This document shows, piece by piece, positions 23,518-32,513 of a stretch of DNA of 46,090 nucleotides. Position 1 is the first letter of the stretch. Each line of letters opens with the position of its first letter. The DNA is from Pseudomonas asplenii (GTDB taxonomy: Bacteria; Pseudomonadota; Gammaproteobacteria; Pseudomonadales; Pseudomonadaceae), in NCBI RefSeq assembly GCF_001293465.1, contig NZ_JSYZ01000022.1, forward strand, positions 1-46,090, read 5' to 3'. Below the pieces are notes generated by a model. That model did no database searches. It was not told the origin of the DNA and was given only the letters and a program-made list of their open reading frames with translations. A program made the position numbers and the translations under genes.

Positions 23518-24375
23518 ATGGACCTGAGCTCCCTCGAAATCTTCCAGACCGTAGCCGCCGAACTGAGCGTGACCAAGGCCGCCGTCGTCCTGGGCCGTGC
23601 GCAATCGAACGTCACCACCCGTATCCAGGCACTGGAGCAGCAACTGGGCGTCGACCTGTTCGTTCGCGAAGGCCGGCGCTTGTCGTTGACCGACCAGGGC
23701 AAGCTGTTCCTGGACTACAGCCAGCGCCTGCTGGCCTTGGCGGAGGAGGCGGTGCAGGTGTTGCATCCCGCGCAGCCGCAAGGCACGTTGCGCATCGGCA
23801 GCATGGAGAGCACGGCGGCCGCCCGCTTGCCCGGGGTGCTGACAGCCTTCCAGCAACGCTGGCCGAATGTGCGTCTGGCGGTGAGGACCGGTACCAGCCA
23901 GGCGCTGTTGGACTTGCTCGGTGATGGCCTGGTCGATTGCGCCCTGGTGGCGCTGACGGGCGAGGAGGGCACCCCCATCGAGGAGGATCTGGCCCATCGC
24001 GGTTTGGCCGGTGTGCCGGTCTTCGAGGAACAGTTGGTGGCCGTCATGCCGGTGGGGCAGGGCAAGGCGCCGTTGACGCTGGCGGCCTTCGCCGCAGGTT
24101 GCACCTATCGTCGTGTCGGTCAGCAGTGGCTGGCCGAGCAGGGCGAACTGGCCGTATCCATGACCCATGAAGTGGCCTCCTATCACGCCATGTTCGCCTG
24201 CGTGGTGGCCGGGCAGAGCCTGTGCATCGCGCCGACCAGCCTGCTGGCCCTGCAGCCGCCGTCGCCGGCGGTCACCACCCGGCCGATCGCCAACGTGGCG
24301 ACCTGGCTGGTGTACCGCAAGGGCAGCCGGACGGCCGCTATCGGCGCCTTCACGGATCTCGCCCTGGCCTCGTAG
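23518..24375 (+). CDS. LysR family transcriptional regulator
   Basis: Predicted 285-residue regulator. The winged HTH occupies residues 1-60 (MDLSSLEIFQTVAAELSVTK, LGRAQSNVTTRIQALEQQLG) and the LysR ligand-binding domain follows. It is AT-rich only upstream; the coding part returns to high GC, marking the right edge of the low-GC island. Divergent from hxsA and 14 bases upstream of the MFS gene in the same direction, so it is more likely part of the MFS/monooxygenase unit than a regulator of hxs. Confidence 0.9.
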   Translation: MDLSSLEIFQTVAAELSVTKAAVVLGRAQSNVTTRIQALEQQLGVDLFVREGRRLSLTDQGKLFLDYSQRLLALAEEAVQVLHPAQPQGTLRIGSMESTAAARLPGVLTAFQQRWPNVRLAVRTGTSQALLDLLGDGLVDCALVALTGEEGTPIEEDLAHRGLAGVPVFEEQLVAVMPVGQGKAPLTLAAFAAGCTYRRVGQQWLAEQGELAVSMTHEVASYHAMFACVVAGQSLCIAPTSLLALQPPSPAVTTRPIANVATWLVYRKGSRTAAIGAFTDLALAS

Positions 24376-24389
24376 ATAAAGGGGGCGCC

Positions 24390-25559
24390 ATGCTCGCTTC
24401 GCCGCTCGACACGTCTGCTTCGCTGAATCGCCCTTTCACCTCCGCCCTGGCTGCCGCCGCGGTGATCGCGGTGGGCATGGGCTTCGGTCGTTTTGCCTTT
24501 ACCGGCGTGTATCCGGTCATGGTCGGGGAGGGCGTGCTTTCGGTCAGTGATGGCACGCTCGCCGCCTCGGCCAATTACCTGGGCTACCTGATCGGCGCCT
24601 TGCTGGCGGCCCGGCTGCAGGCGCCGAGTGCCCGTCACTGGGGACTGGTGTCGGTGGTGGCGACGGTGATATCGCTAGGGTTGCTGGGTGGGGTTTCCAG
24701 TCCCTGGGCAATCATCCTGATCCGAGGCGCGGCGGGGGTGTTCAGTGCCTTGTCGATGATTGCCGCCTCGCTCTGGCTGTTGCAGCACCGGGCTCATCCG
24801 GAGGGCGCGCCGATTCTGTATGCGGGGGTGGGCGTCGGGATTGCCTTGTCCGCCGAGCTGCTGGCGGTCGGCGAGCGGTTTGCCCTCGATGCCTACCAGT
24901 TGTGGGGCGTGCTAGCGGTCGCGTCGCTGATCCTGGGCGGCGGCGGGGCGCTCCTGCTCGACGGGCGACCGCTGGCGTCGCGACCGACGCAGGCAGCGAC
25001 GTTGCGACTCGATCACCTGCCCCTGGCCGCCTGGCGCCTGATCGGCCTCTATGGCCTGTCGGGGCTCGGCTACATCATCACCGCGACCTACCTGCCGTTG
25101 CTGGTCAAGGATGCATTGGGTTCGGTCAACCCGGTGCACCTGTGGGCGGTGTTCGGGCTCGGCGCGGCGCCGTCCTGTTACCTCTGGCATCGGGCTCACG
25201 GGCGTTTCGGGACGCGCGCGGCGTTGCGCGGCAACCTGTCGTTGCAGGGCATCGGTGTGCTGCTTCCGGCCATCAGCCAGACGCCCGCGGCCTATATCGC
25301 CAGTGCCCTGGTGGTGGGGGCGACGTTCATGGGCACGGTGACCATCGCGATGCCGGCGGCCAAGCGGGTCTCGGCCGACTTCCGGATGAACATCATGGCG
25401 GTGATGACCGCCGCGCACGGCATCGGCCAGATCCTCGGACCGCTGATCGCTGGCGCCCTCTATGCGCGGACCCATTCCTTCAACCCCTCCCTGTGGACCG
25501 CGACCCTGGCGCTCTGGCTGGCGGCGGCCTTGACCGTCGGCCCGGTCACGCGCGAGTGA
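24390..25559 (+). CDS. YbfB/YjiJ family MFS transporter
   Basis: Predicted 389-residue inner-membrane protein with about 12 hydrophobic segments. The start GMGFGRFAFTGVYPVMVGEG is the hallmark of the YbfB/YjiJ branch of the major facilitator superfamily. ATG 24390 follows GGGGGC 5 bases upstream. It forms a unit with the LysR gene before it and the flavin monooxygenase after it (45-base gap). Substrate unknown; export is the usual guess. Confidence 0.88.
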   Translation: MLASPLDTSASLNRPFTSALAAAAVIAVGMGFGRFAFTGVYPVMVGEGVLSVSDGTLAASANYLGYLIGALLAARLQAPSARHWGLVSVVATVISLGLLGGVSSPWAIILIRGAAGVFSALSMIAASLWLLQHRAHPEGAPILYAGVGVGIALSAELLAVGERFALDAYQLWGVLAVASLILGGGGALLLDGRPLASRPTQAATLRLDHLPLAAWRLIGLYGLSGLGYIITATYLPLLVKDALGSVNPVHLWAVFGLGAAPSCYLWHRAHGRFGTRAALRGNLSLQGIGVLLPAISQTPAAYIASALVVGATFMGTVTIAMPAAKRVSADFRMNIMAVMTAAHGIGQILGPLIAGALYARTHSFNPSLWTATLALWLAAALTVGPVTRE

Positions 25560-25604
25560 GGCGCGTCATGCAGGTTCTTTTCATCCAGTCATTCAGGTGA
25601 TGCC

Positions 25605-26663
25605 ATGTCGAATACGCTGCTGTCCTTGCTGAATGTGCACCTTCCCCTCATCCAGGCGCCCATGGCCGGTGTTTCGACGCCGCAGTTGGCGGCGGCGGTG
25701 TCCAATGCCGGAGGGCTGGGCTCCCTGGGAATCGGCGCCTCCAGTGTCGAGCAGGCGCGCCAGGCGATCCGCGAGACGGCGGCGCTCACGGACAAGCCGT
25801 TCAACGTCAATGTGTTCTGTCACCAGCCCGCGTTGCCCGACCCGGCCAGGGACACGGGCTGGTTGCAGGTCATGGGCCCGCTGTTTCGTGAGTTTGGCGC
25901 CGAGCCACCCACGGCGCTGCGCGAGATCTATCGCTCGTTCCTGGACGATGCGCCGATGTTGCAGATGCTGCTGGAGGAGAAGCCGGCCGTGGTCAGCTTT
26001 CATTTCGGGCTGCCGCCCCAGGCCACTATCGCGGCATTGAAGGGCATCGGCGCGACGCTGCTCTGCTCGGTGACCAGCCTGGCCGAAGCGAGGCTGGCCG
26101 AGCAGGCGGGCGTCGATGCGCTGGTGGCACAAGGTTACGAGGCCGGCGGTCATCGCGGCCTCTTCGACCCCGGCGAGGATACGAAGATGGGCACCCTGGC
26201 GCTGACGAGGCTGCTGGTGGCCCGTTGCACATTGCCGGTGATCGCCGCTGGCGGGATCATGGACGGGGCCGGTATCCGTGCCGCATTGACCTTGGGCGCG
26301 TCGGCCGTCCAATTGGGCACGGCCTTCATTCTTTGCCCGGAGTCGTCGGCCAATGCGGCCTACCGTGCTGCCTTGAAGGGCAGCGCGGCCGAGCGTACCG
26401 AAGTCACCCACGTGATTTCCGGGCGGCCGGCCAGGGGACTGGTCAACCGCAATTTCACCCTGTTGGAAGGACGGGAGGTGGCGGTGGCCGCCTATCCCTA
26501 TGCCTATGATGCGAACAAGCAACTGAACGCCGCCGCCACCGCGAAAGGCTGTCACGACTTCGCGGCGCAATGGGCGGGGCAGGCGGCACCGCTGGCCCGG
26601 GAGCTGCCCGCTGCCGCGCTGGTCCAGGTGCTCATGGCCGAACTGGCGGCGCTCCAGCCCTGA
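25605..26663 (+). CDS. Nitronate monooxygenase family flavoprotein
   Basis: Predicted 352-residue FMN TIM-barrel enzyme. PLIQAPMAGVSTPQLAAAVSNAGGLGSLG at the N-terminus, AQGYEAGGHRG near residue 180 and VIAAGGIMDGAGIRAAL near 210 are typical of the 2-nitropropane dioxygenase/nitronate monooxygenase family. Such enzymes oxidise alkyl nitronates such as propionate 3-nitronate, protecting the cell from a plant or fungal toxin; some relatives are instead NADH:quinone reductases. ATG 25605 is in the same direction as the transporter and LysR. Confidence 0.9.
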   Translation: MSNTLLSLLNVHLPLIQAPMAGVSTPQLAAAVSNAGGLGSLGIGASSVEQARQAIRETAALTDKPFNVNVFCHQPALPDPARDTGWLQVMGPLFREFGAEPPTALREIYRSFLDDAPMLQMLLEEKPAVVSFHFGLPPQATIAALKGIGATLLCSVTSLAEARLAEQAGVDALVAQGYEAGGHRGLFDPGEDTKMGTLALTRLLVARCTLPVIAAGGIMDGAGIRAALTLGASAVQLGTAFILCPESSANAAYRAALKGSAAERTEVTHVISGRPARGLVNRNFTLLEGREVAVAAYPYAYDANKQLNAAATAKGCHDFAAQWAGQAAPLARELPAAALVQVLMAELAALQP

Positions 26664-26738
26664 AGCACGGCTGGGGGCTTTTGCAACGGCGCCGCGAACA
26701 CCGGCGGTGTGGTACGCGATGGCCTATCAGCGGCCGTG

Positions 26739-27590
26739 TCAGTCGTCGCCGAGCCGCTCCACGGCCAGGTCGGCGAGAGCACGCAGTCGGTCCATCTGGC
26801 GCATGTCCCGGTGGTAGCCCATCCAGATATCGCGGGTGGGCGGCTCTTCGTCGATATCCAGGCGCCTGAGCAACGGCGACTGGTCGCCGAGCGCCCGCGG
26901 CAGCACCGCCAGGCCCAGCCCCATGGCGCACATCCGTGCCTGCACGGTGCGGCTGCTGCTGGTGAAGACGGTTTTCGCCCTGGGATAGCGGCTCTGTAGC
27001 CAGAGCACGTCGGGGTAATGCGCCTGCGCGGTGTTCATCAGGATCAGGCCGGGCTGCTCGCCCTGCGCGGCAGTGGGAGCGGGCAGGTGGGCGCTGTAGA
27101 GCCCGTAGCGCAGGGTCGTCAGGCGCCGTTGCACGATGTCGGGTTCGGTGAATGGCACGATCCGAAAGGCCAGGTCGGCGTCCCGCCGGGCCAGGTCGAA
27201 CAGGCGGTGGCCGGCGATCACTTCGGCGACGATCAGCGGGTAGCGCTGTTGCAGCTCGGCCAGGACCGGCGCCAGGACATAGCCGGCGAACCAGTCCGCG
27301 CAGGAGATCCGCAGCAGGCCTTCGGGCTGGTCGCTGTCGCCGGCGATGCGTCGCTCGATGGCCAGGGCGCTGCGCTCCATCTCTTCGGCCAGGTGCAGGA
27401 TGCTCTCACCGGCGGCGGTCAGCACCAGCCCCTGGCCGGTACGGCGGAAGAACACCTGGCCGTTGGCCTGCTCCAGCACCTGCAGGCGCCGGCCGACGGT
27501 CGGGTGGCTGACGCCCAGTTGCCGGGCGGCCGCGCCCAGCGAGCCGCTGCGGGCAATCGCCAGAAAAACGCGCAAGTCGTTCCAGTCCAC
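26739..27590 (-). CDS. LysR family transcriptional regulator
   Basis: Predicted 283-residue regulator starting at GTG 27590 (VDWNDLRVFLAIARSGSLGA), which has a GAGG site upstream and matches the family N-terminus; the frame stays open further upstream, but without a family-like sequence. The HTH is at residues 1-60 (LGVSHPTVGRRLQVLEQ), the ligand domain from about 85. Divergent over 105 bases from the oxidoreductase-hydrolase fusion, which it may control. Convergent with the nitronate monooxygenase. Confidence 0.88.
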   Translation of the reverse strand: MDWNDLRVFLAIARSGSLGAAARQLGVSHPTVGRRLQVLEQANGQVFFRRTGQGLVLTAAGESILHLAEEMERSALAIERRIAGDSDQPEGLLRISCADWFAGYVLAPVLAELQQRYPLIVAEVIAGHRLFDLARRDADLAFRIVPFTEPDIVQRRLTTLRYGLYSAHLPAPTAAQGEQPGLILMNTAQAHYPDVLWLQSRYPRAKTVFTSSSRTVQARMCAMGLGLAVLPRALGDQSPLLRRLDIDEEPPTRDIWMGYHRDMRQMDRLRALADLAVERLGDD

Positions 27591-27695
27591 GGCGCACCTC
27601 GTACAAAAATGAACGGCGAAGATGCAGCAATGGCAGTCCCGTCGCAACCCCGCGCTTCGCACAATAGGCCCAGGCACCTAATCGAGAGCACTGCG

Positions 27696-29762
27696 ATGAA
27701 CATTGGCTTTATTGGCGTGGGCAGCATGGGGCGGGCGATCATCCCGCGGCTGGTTCGGGCGGGGCATCGGGTGGCGGCCTGGAACCGCAGCCCCCAGACC
27801 CTGGAGGGGCTGGAAGGGGTGGTGGAATTGGCTTCGCCAGCGGCGGCGTTCCAGGTGGACGTGGTGATCAGCCTGCTGGCAGATGACCGGGCGGTGGAGG
27901 ACGTGCTGCTGGCCGCCGGGGTATTGGAGGCGGCCGATGGACGCTGCACGCATGTGCTGATGTCGACCCTGTCGCCTCGGCTCGTGGAGCGCTTGCAGGC
28001 CCGCCATGCCGAGTTGGGCCTGGCGCTGGTGGCCGCGCCGGTGTTCGGCGTGCCGGCCGTGGCGGCCAGGGGGGAGTTGAACATCCTGGCGGCAGGGGCC
28101 GAGGCGGCGATCGCACGGGTACAGCCGCTGTTCGATGTGCTCGGGAAGAAAACCTGGAGGCTCGGCGAACAGCCGGTGCAGGCCTGTATCGCGAAAATCG
28201 CCGGCAACCTGATGATCACCCAGGCCATCGAGTCCCTGGCCGAAGCCAGCGCGTTGGCCCGTTGCCATGGGCTGGAGGCCGCTGCCTTCATCGAACTCAT
28301 GACCCAGACGCTGTTTGCCTGCCCCAGCTATCAACGCTACGGGCAGAACATCGTCCACGAGCAGTACGAGCCGGGTTTCAAGCTGGCCCTGGGCCTCAAG
28401 GATGTCAATCTGGCGTTGGCGGCCGCTGCCGACCAGGGCCTGTCGTTACCGGCGGCGAGCGTCGTGCGTTCGAGGATGTCGGCGGCCATGGCCGGGGGGC
28501 TGGGCGATCGGGACTGGTCAGCCTTCGCCAGTGTGCCCCTGCAACCCGGCGCCGCCGATCCGCGCCGGGCCCCCTGGTACAGCGCCGCGCCCACCACTTC
28601 ACGGCGTGGGCATTTCTGGGTCACCGGGCCGCGGGTGGCTCAGGCGGGCAGGCACTTCCAGAAGGGCCCGATGTTCGTTGCCTGGGAAGCACCCGAGCAC
28701 ATCACCCAGCCATACCCGGTGGTGCTGGTGCACGGCGGTACATTGCAGGGCACCGAATGGCTCGATACCCCTGATGGGCGCCCGGGTTGGGCCCAGCGTT
28801 TCGTCGAGGCCGGCCATGTGGTGTTCTGCGTCGACCGGCCGGGCCATGGGCGCTCGCCCTATCATTCGCAGATCATGGGGCCGATGGGCCCGGCGTTTTC
28901 CTACGAGCGGGCCCGGGAGGTGTACTTTCCCGAGGGCGGGCAGGAAACCCAGTGGCCGTTCGCGGCCGATGACGAAGCCGCCTTCGATGCCTTCATCGCC
29001 GCCTACGGCCCCATGCCGGCGGACCTGGCGGCGTCACAGACCCTCGACGCGGATCGCCTGGCGCAACTGCTGGACCGCATCGGCAAGGCCATTATCGTCA
29101 CCCATTCCGCCTCGGGCCCTGATGGCTGGTTGCTGGCGGATCGACGGCCGGAACGGGTGGCGGCCATCGTCACGGTCGAGCCGATGGGCCCGGTGTTTGG
29201 CGAAACGCCAGGTATCGGCGCCCTGGACTGGGGGCTGACCGCGGCGCCGATCACCTTCGACCCGCCCCGGGCGACGGCTGACGAGGTGCGTGCAGCCGAC
29301 CCGGCGACGTTGCGGGTCCCGGCATTCGAGGGGCTGCCGGTGGCGCTGCTGACTGGCGAAACGTCGGTGTTCGCCTCTTTCGCCAGCAGCATCGTGCCGT
29401 TCCTGCGTACCGCCGGCGCGCGGGTCGATCATCTGGATCTGCCCGCACTGGGCATCCATGGCAACGGCCACGGCCTGATCTACGAGCGCAATTGCGACGA
29501 CATTTTCAAGGTAGTGTCGCGATGGCTCGATGAGGTTCTGGTGGGCGGGAGAATGGGGCAGGTGCGTTGGAATGCCGCATTCGGGACTGGCTCTTGCTTG
29601 GGTTGTACGATAACGTACCTCAAAGCCGAGCCAATAAATCCCCCAATAAGTGCTACCGGAGCGTGTGTTTGTGAAAGTCCGCCGTATCGAGATCATCCGC
29701 CTGAGCATTCCCTTCAGCGCCGGGACGGTCGAACGCCAGTCCCAGGGCCAGGCCAAGGATGA
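27696..29762 (+). CDS. Fusion: NAD(P)-dependent 3-hydroxyisobutyrate-dehydrogenase-like enzyme plus alpha/beta hydrolase
   Basis: Predicted 688-residue protein. Residues 1-285 are a beta-hydroxyacid dehydrogenase: Rossmann loop GFIGVGSMGRAI, and KIAGNLMI with the expected catalytic lysine near 168. A linker of about 25 residues leads to an alpha/beta hydrolase (about 320-615) with the oxyanion segment VLVHGGTLQGTEW, the VDRPGHGRS strand-turn, HSASGPDGW as nucleophile elbow and a final GNGHG histidine. The last 70 residues have low similarity to either family and overlap the dehydratase gene by 92-113 bases. In most bacteria these are separate proteins, so this is a natural fusion or an in-frame loss of stop codons. 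Confidence 0.8.
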   Translation: MNIGFIGVGSMGRAIIPRLVRAGHRVAAWNRSPQTLEGLEGVVELASPAAAFQVDVVISLLADDRAVEDVLLAAGVLEAADGRCTHVLMSTLSPRLVERLQARHAELGLALVAAPVFGVPAVAARGELNILAAGAEAAIARVQPLFDVLGKKTWRLGEQPVQACIAKIAGNLMITQAIESLAEASALARCHGLEAAAFIELMTQTLFACPSYQRYGQNIVHEQYEPGFKLALGLKDVNLALAAAADQGLSLPAASVVRSRMSAAMAGGLGDRDWSAFASVPLQPGAADPRRAPWYSAAPTTSRRGHFWVTGPRVAQAGRHFQKGPMFVAWEAPEHITQPYPVVLVHGGTLQGTEWLDTPDGRPGWAQRFVEAGHVVFCVDRPGHGRSPYHSQIMGPMGPAFSYERAREVYFPEGGQETQWPFAADDEAAFDAFIAAYGPMPADLAASQTLDADRLAQLLDRIGKAIIVTHSASGPDGWLLADRRPERVAAIVTVEPMGPVFGETPGIGALDWGLTAAPITFDPPRATADEVRAADPATLRVPAFEGLPVALLTGETSVFASFASSIVPFLRTAGARVDHLDLPALGIHGNGHGLIYERNCDDIFKVVSRWLDEVLVGGRMGQVRWNAAFGTGSCLGCTITYLKAEPINPPISATGACVCESPPYRDHPPEHSLQRRDGRTPVPGPGQG
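29605..29618. promoter_or_regulatory. Palindrome upstream of the dehydratase, candidate GntR-type operator
   Basis: GTACG (29605-29609), ATAA, CGTAC (29614-29618). It lies 53 bases before the likely dehydratase start and inside the 3' end of the fusion gene. FadR/GntR-type regulators bind short dyads of this kind in front of sugar-acid operons; the binder is not in this window. Confidence 0.4.
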
Positions 29763-30810
29763 CGATGCCTTCAATGCCGCCTCGCCCCGCCATCGGCGCA
29801 TGGAATGCCTGGCGATCAAGGTCACCACCGACGATGGCCGGGTAGGCTGGGGCGAAGCCTTCGGCCACGGCTCGAACCCTGCCACTTTCAAGGCGCTGAC
29901 CGATGTGGTCGCCCCGCAGTTCATCGGCAGTGCGGTGGCCGACCACCGGGCGCAGATGGAGAAGGCCCGCCGTGCCCTGCATGGTTTCGGCAGCACCGGC
30001 CCGATCTTCTACGCCCTCTCGGGTATCGATATCGCCCTCTGGGACCTGGCCGCCCAGGCCGCCGGAAAGCCGCTCTACGACTACCTGGGCGGCACGCCCC
30101 GCGAGCTGGAGCTGTACGCCAGCCTGGTCAGCTACGGGGGCGACCCTGAGGAAGTCTTTCGCCAGGTCCGTCGCGCCCGCGACCTGGGCTTTCGCAAGAT
30201 CAAGCTGCACGAGACCACCTACGCCTCCATCGCGGCCGCCCGTGAGGCGCTGCCGGCTGCGGAGGGCGAGCTGATGGTCGACGTCAATTGCCCGTGGACG
30301 GTGGAGGAGGCCGGGGCCATGGCTGACCGCCTGCGCGAGCTGGATCTGACCTGGCTGGAAGAGCCGGTGTGGCCGCCCGATGATGCCCGTGGCCTGGCGA
30401 CCGTGCGCGCCAGGGGCGTGCCGCTGTCGGCGGGCGAGAACGCCGCCGGCGTCAACGGCGTGCGCGCCTTGCTCGACCAGGATGCGATCGATGTGGTGCA
30501 GCCGAGTGTCGCCAAGATCGGTGGCATCGGCGCCATGCTCGAGGTCTTCGAGCTGGCCCAGCAATACGGCGTGAAAGCCGTGCCGCATTGTTTCTACTAC
30601 GGGCCCGGACTGCTGGCGGTGGCCCACCTGTGCACGCTGCTGCCGGAAGAGGTGGCGGTGGAAGTGCCCTTCATCGAGTTCGAACGCCTGTTGTTCCCTG
30701 CCTTGGCGTTCCAACCGCGTCTGCGCCTGGGCACCACCCCGGGCTTGGGCTTCAAACCTGACCTCGAGGTACTGGAAACCTACTGCATCGATAGGGCCGT
30801 CATCGACTGA
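29671..30810 (+). CDS. Mandelate racemase/muconate lactonizing enzyme family dehydratase
   Basis: Predicted 379-residue enolase-superfamily enzyme. The KxK acid/base motif lies at K176-K178 (RKIKLHE); D204, E230 and E256 are the magnesium ligands (DVNCPW, WLEEPV, AGENAAG); H306 (VPHCFY) can act as second base. Members dehydrate sugar acids such as galactonate or arabinonate. GTG 29671 (VKVRRIEIIRL) has GGAG at the right distance; GTG 29650 and GTG 29665 are alternatives. It is followed after 45 bases by an ACS-type transporter, which supports a sugar-acid or related hydroxy-acid substrate. Confidence 0.9.
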   Translation: MKVRRIEIIRLSIPFSAGTVERQSQGQAKDDDAFNAASPRHRRMECLAIKVTTDDGRVGWGEAFGHGSNPATFKALTDVVAPQFIGSAVADHRAQMEKARRALHGFGSTGPIFYALSGIDIALWDLAAQAAGKPLYDYLGGTPRELELYASLVSYGGDPEEVFRQVRRARDLGFRKIKLHETTYASIAAAREALPAAEGELMVDVNCPWTVEEAGAMADRLRELDLTWLEEPVWPPDDARGLATVRARGVPLSAGENAAGVNGVRALLDQDAIDVVQPSVAKIGGIGAMLEVFELAQQYGVKAVPHCFYYGPGLLAVAHLCTLLPEEVAVEVPFIEFERLLFPALAFQPRLRLGTTPGLGFKPDLEVLETYCIDRAVID

Positions 30811-30855
30811 GCCACCGCATCACCTGTCCGAATAACTATAAAAGGCACTACAACC

Positions 30856-32139
30856 ATGATGGGCAATTACCGCTGGAAGATCGCCGGGCTGCTGTTTTTC
30901 GCCGGCATCCTCAACTACCTGGACCGAGCCGCGCTGTCGGTGGTCGCGCCGCTGCTCAAGACCGAGTTGCACATTGACGACGCCCAGATGGGCTTCATCT
31001 TCAGCAGTTTCTTCATCGGCTACTGTGCCTTCTGCTTCATCGGCGGCTGGGCGGCTGACCGGTTCGGGCCCAAGCGGGTTTTTGCGCTGGCGGCCGGCAC
31101 CTGGTCGGCGTTCTGTGGCGCCACTGCGCTGATCACCGGCTACTTCCAGTTGCTGGTGTTCCGGGTGCTGTTCGGCATGGGCGAGGGGCCGATGGGCACC
31201 ACGACCAACAAGGCGATTTCCAACTGGTTCCCACGGGAAGAGGCGGGACGCGCGCTGGGCCTGACCAACTGCGGCCAGCCGCTGGGGGCGGCGCTGGCTG
31301 GTCCGATTGTCGGGATCGTGGCGCTGAACTTCGGCTGGCGCATTTCGTTCGTGGTGATTGCCCTGCTGGGCATGGTCTGGCTGGCGGCCTGGCTGATGTT
31401 CTTCAAGGACACGCCGGACCAGCATCCGAAGGTGTCAGCAGCCGAGCGCGAGCTGATTCGCAGCAGCCGCGCCACTTCCGCCGTCGAAGGTGTGCAGGAG
31501 CAGCGCAGCCTGGTCTCGTGCATCTTCTCGGCACCGGTACTGGCGGTGGCCACCGCGTTCTTCTGCTTCAACTATGTGCTGTATTTCTTCCTGACCTGGT
31601 TGCCCAGCTATCTGATGGACTATCAGCACCTGGACATCAAGAGCATGAGTATCGTCAGCGTCATTCCCTGGCTGGGGGCGGCGGTGGGTTTCCTCGGCGG
31701 TGGCGTGTTGACTGACGTCTTGAGCAAGAAGCTCGGCAGCGTCATTCGTGCCCGCAAGATCATGCTGGTGGTGGGGCTGGGGGTGGCGGCGGCTTGCGTG
31801 CTGCTGACCACCCGTGTGACTTCGCTGCACATGGCGGTGGCCTGCATCACCGTGTCCAGTGTGTTCCTGTTCGTCACCCCGCAGATCTGCTGGGCGCTGA
31901 TCCAGGACATCGTGCCGAGCAATCGCGTCGGTGGTACCGGTGGCTTCGTGCACCTGCTGGCGAATATCGCGGGGATCATCGCGCCTTCGCTGACCGGGCT
32001 GCTGGTGCAGTATGGCGGGGGGTACAGCGGGGCGTTCGGTGTCGCGGCGGTGGTCTGTGCGGTCGGTGGGCTGGTGGTTGTGGTTGCCGTGAAGGGGCGT
32101 GACGCCGGAGGCGGTGTGTATATCCGTTTGCGCGTTTAG
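30856..32139 (+). CDS. MFS transporter, ACS type (sugar acid/hydroxy acid)
   Basis: Predicted 427-residue transporter with about 12 membrane segments. The N-terminal sequence (AGILNYLDRAALSVVAPLLK) and RVLFGMGEGPMGTTTNKAISNWFP resemble D-glucarate, galactarate and galactonate permeases. It follows the enolase-superfamily dehydratase in one operon and most likely imports that enzyme's substrate. Confidence 0.9.
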   Translation: MMGNYRWKIAGLLFFAGILNYLDRAALSVVAPLLKTELHIDDAQMGFIFSSFFIGYCAFCFIGGWAADRFGPKRVFALAAGTWSAFCGATALITGYFQLLVFRVLFGMGEGPMGTTTNKAISNWFPREEAGRALGLTNCGQPLGAALAGPIVGIVALNFGWRISFVVIALLGMVWLAAWLMFFKDTPDQHPKVSAAERELIRSSRATSAVEGVQEQRSLVSCIFSAPVLAVATAFFCFNYVLYFFLTWLPSYLMDYQHLDIKSMSIVSVIPWLGAAVGFLGGGVLTDVLSKKLGSVIRARKIMLVVGLGVAAACVLLTTRVTSLHMAVACITVSSVFLFVTPQICWALIQDIVPSNRVGGTGGFVHLLANIAGIIAPSLTGLLVQYGGGYSGAFGVAAVVCAVGGLVVVVAVKGRDAGGGVYIRLRV

Positions 32140-32173
32140 CTGATGTTACGGTTTCGCCCCTTACGGGCGAGTC

Positions 32174-32340
32174 ACTTTTGCCAGTCGCGGCAAAAGTAAC
32201 CAAAAACGCTTGCCCCTCCATTGGCCCTCGCTGCGCGAGGGTTCCTTCGCTCCGGTCCTGTTTCGAGAGCACGCCGTGACGGGCCATCCATGGCCCAACA
32301 CGGCTCGCCCGGCATCCCTGCCGGGCGACTCTCGAAACAG
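32174..32340. repeat. Structured Pseudomonas repeat with nested hairpins
   Basis: Hairpins in order: ACTTTTGCC/GGCAAAAGT (32174-32197, 9 bp); CCCTCGC/GCGAGGG (32225-32241, 7 bp); an outer 12-bp stem CTGTTTCGAGAG (32258-32269)/CTCTCGAAACAG (32329-32340) enclosing GGGCCAT/ATGGCCC (32281-32296) and CGCCCGGCA/TGCCGGGCG (about 32305-32326). Sequences of this kind, starting ACTTTTGCCAGTCGCGGCAA, recur in Pseudomonas genomes. The first hairpin may also end transcription of the MFS gene. Confidence 0.7.
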
Positions 32341-32379
32341 AACCTCCACTCAGCCCGCTGGGAACGGGGCGGGTAGATC

Positions 32380-32409
32380 AAAAGCAAGAGCAAAAGCAAA
32401 AGCAAGAGC
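32380..32409. repeat. Five tandem hexamers AAAAGC/AAGAGC
   Basis: Five 6-base units in the order AAAAGC, AAGAGC, AAAAGC, AAAAGC, AAGAGC, located between the structured repeat and the REP pair. It is a simple repeat without evident function. Confidence 0.8.
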
Positions 32410-32440
32410 TTCGCGGTGGTGTGGCGGTGCGGCGTTCCGA

Positions 32441-32513
32441 CAAGCCCTGCTCCTGGGGACGTGTGTCGTATGCAGCTTCTGTGTGCGACGCAGACCTGTA
32501 GGAGCAGGGCTTG
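32441..32513. repeat. Inverted REP pair (BIME-like)
   Basis: CAAGCCCTGCTCCT (32441-32454) and AGGAGCAGGGCTTG (32500-32513) are exact reverse complements. The wording TGTAGGAGCAGGGCTTG then CCCGCGAA is a common Pseudomonas REP. It sits downstream of the porin gene and could stabilise or end its mRNA. Confidence 0.8.

Noticed and set aside
32380..32409. AAAAGC/AAGAGC hexamers as a phase-variable promoter repeat
   Set aside because: The units are interrupted and lie over 150 bases beyond the ends of both neighbouring genes, so slippage would not affect a start or promoter.
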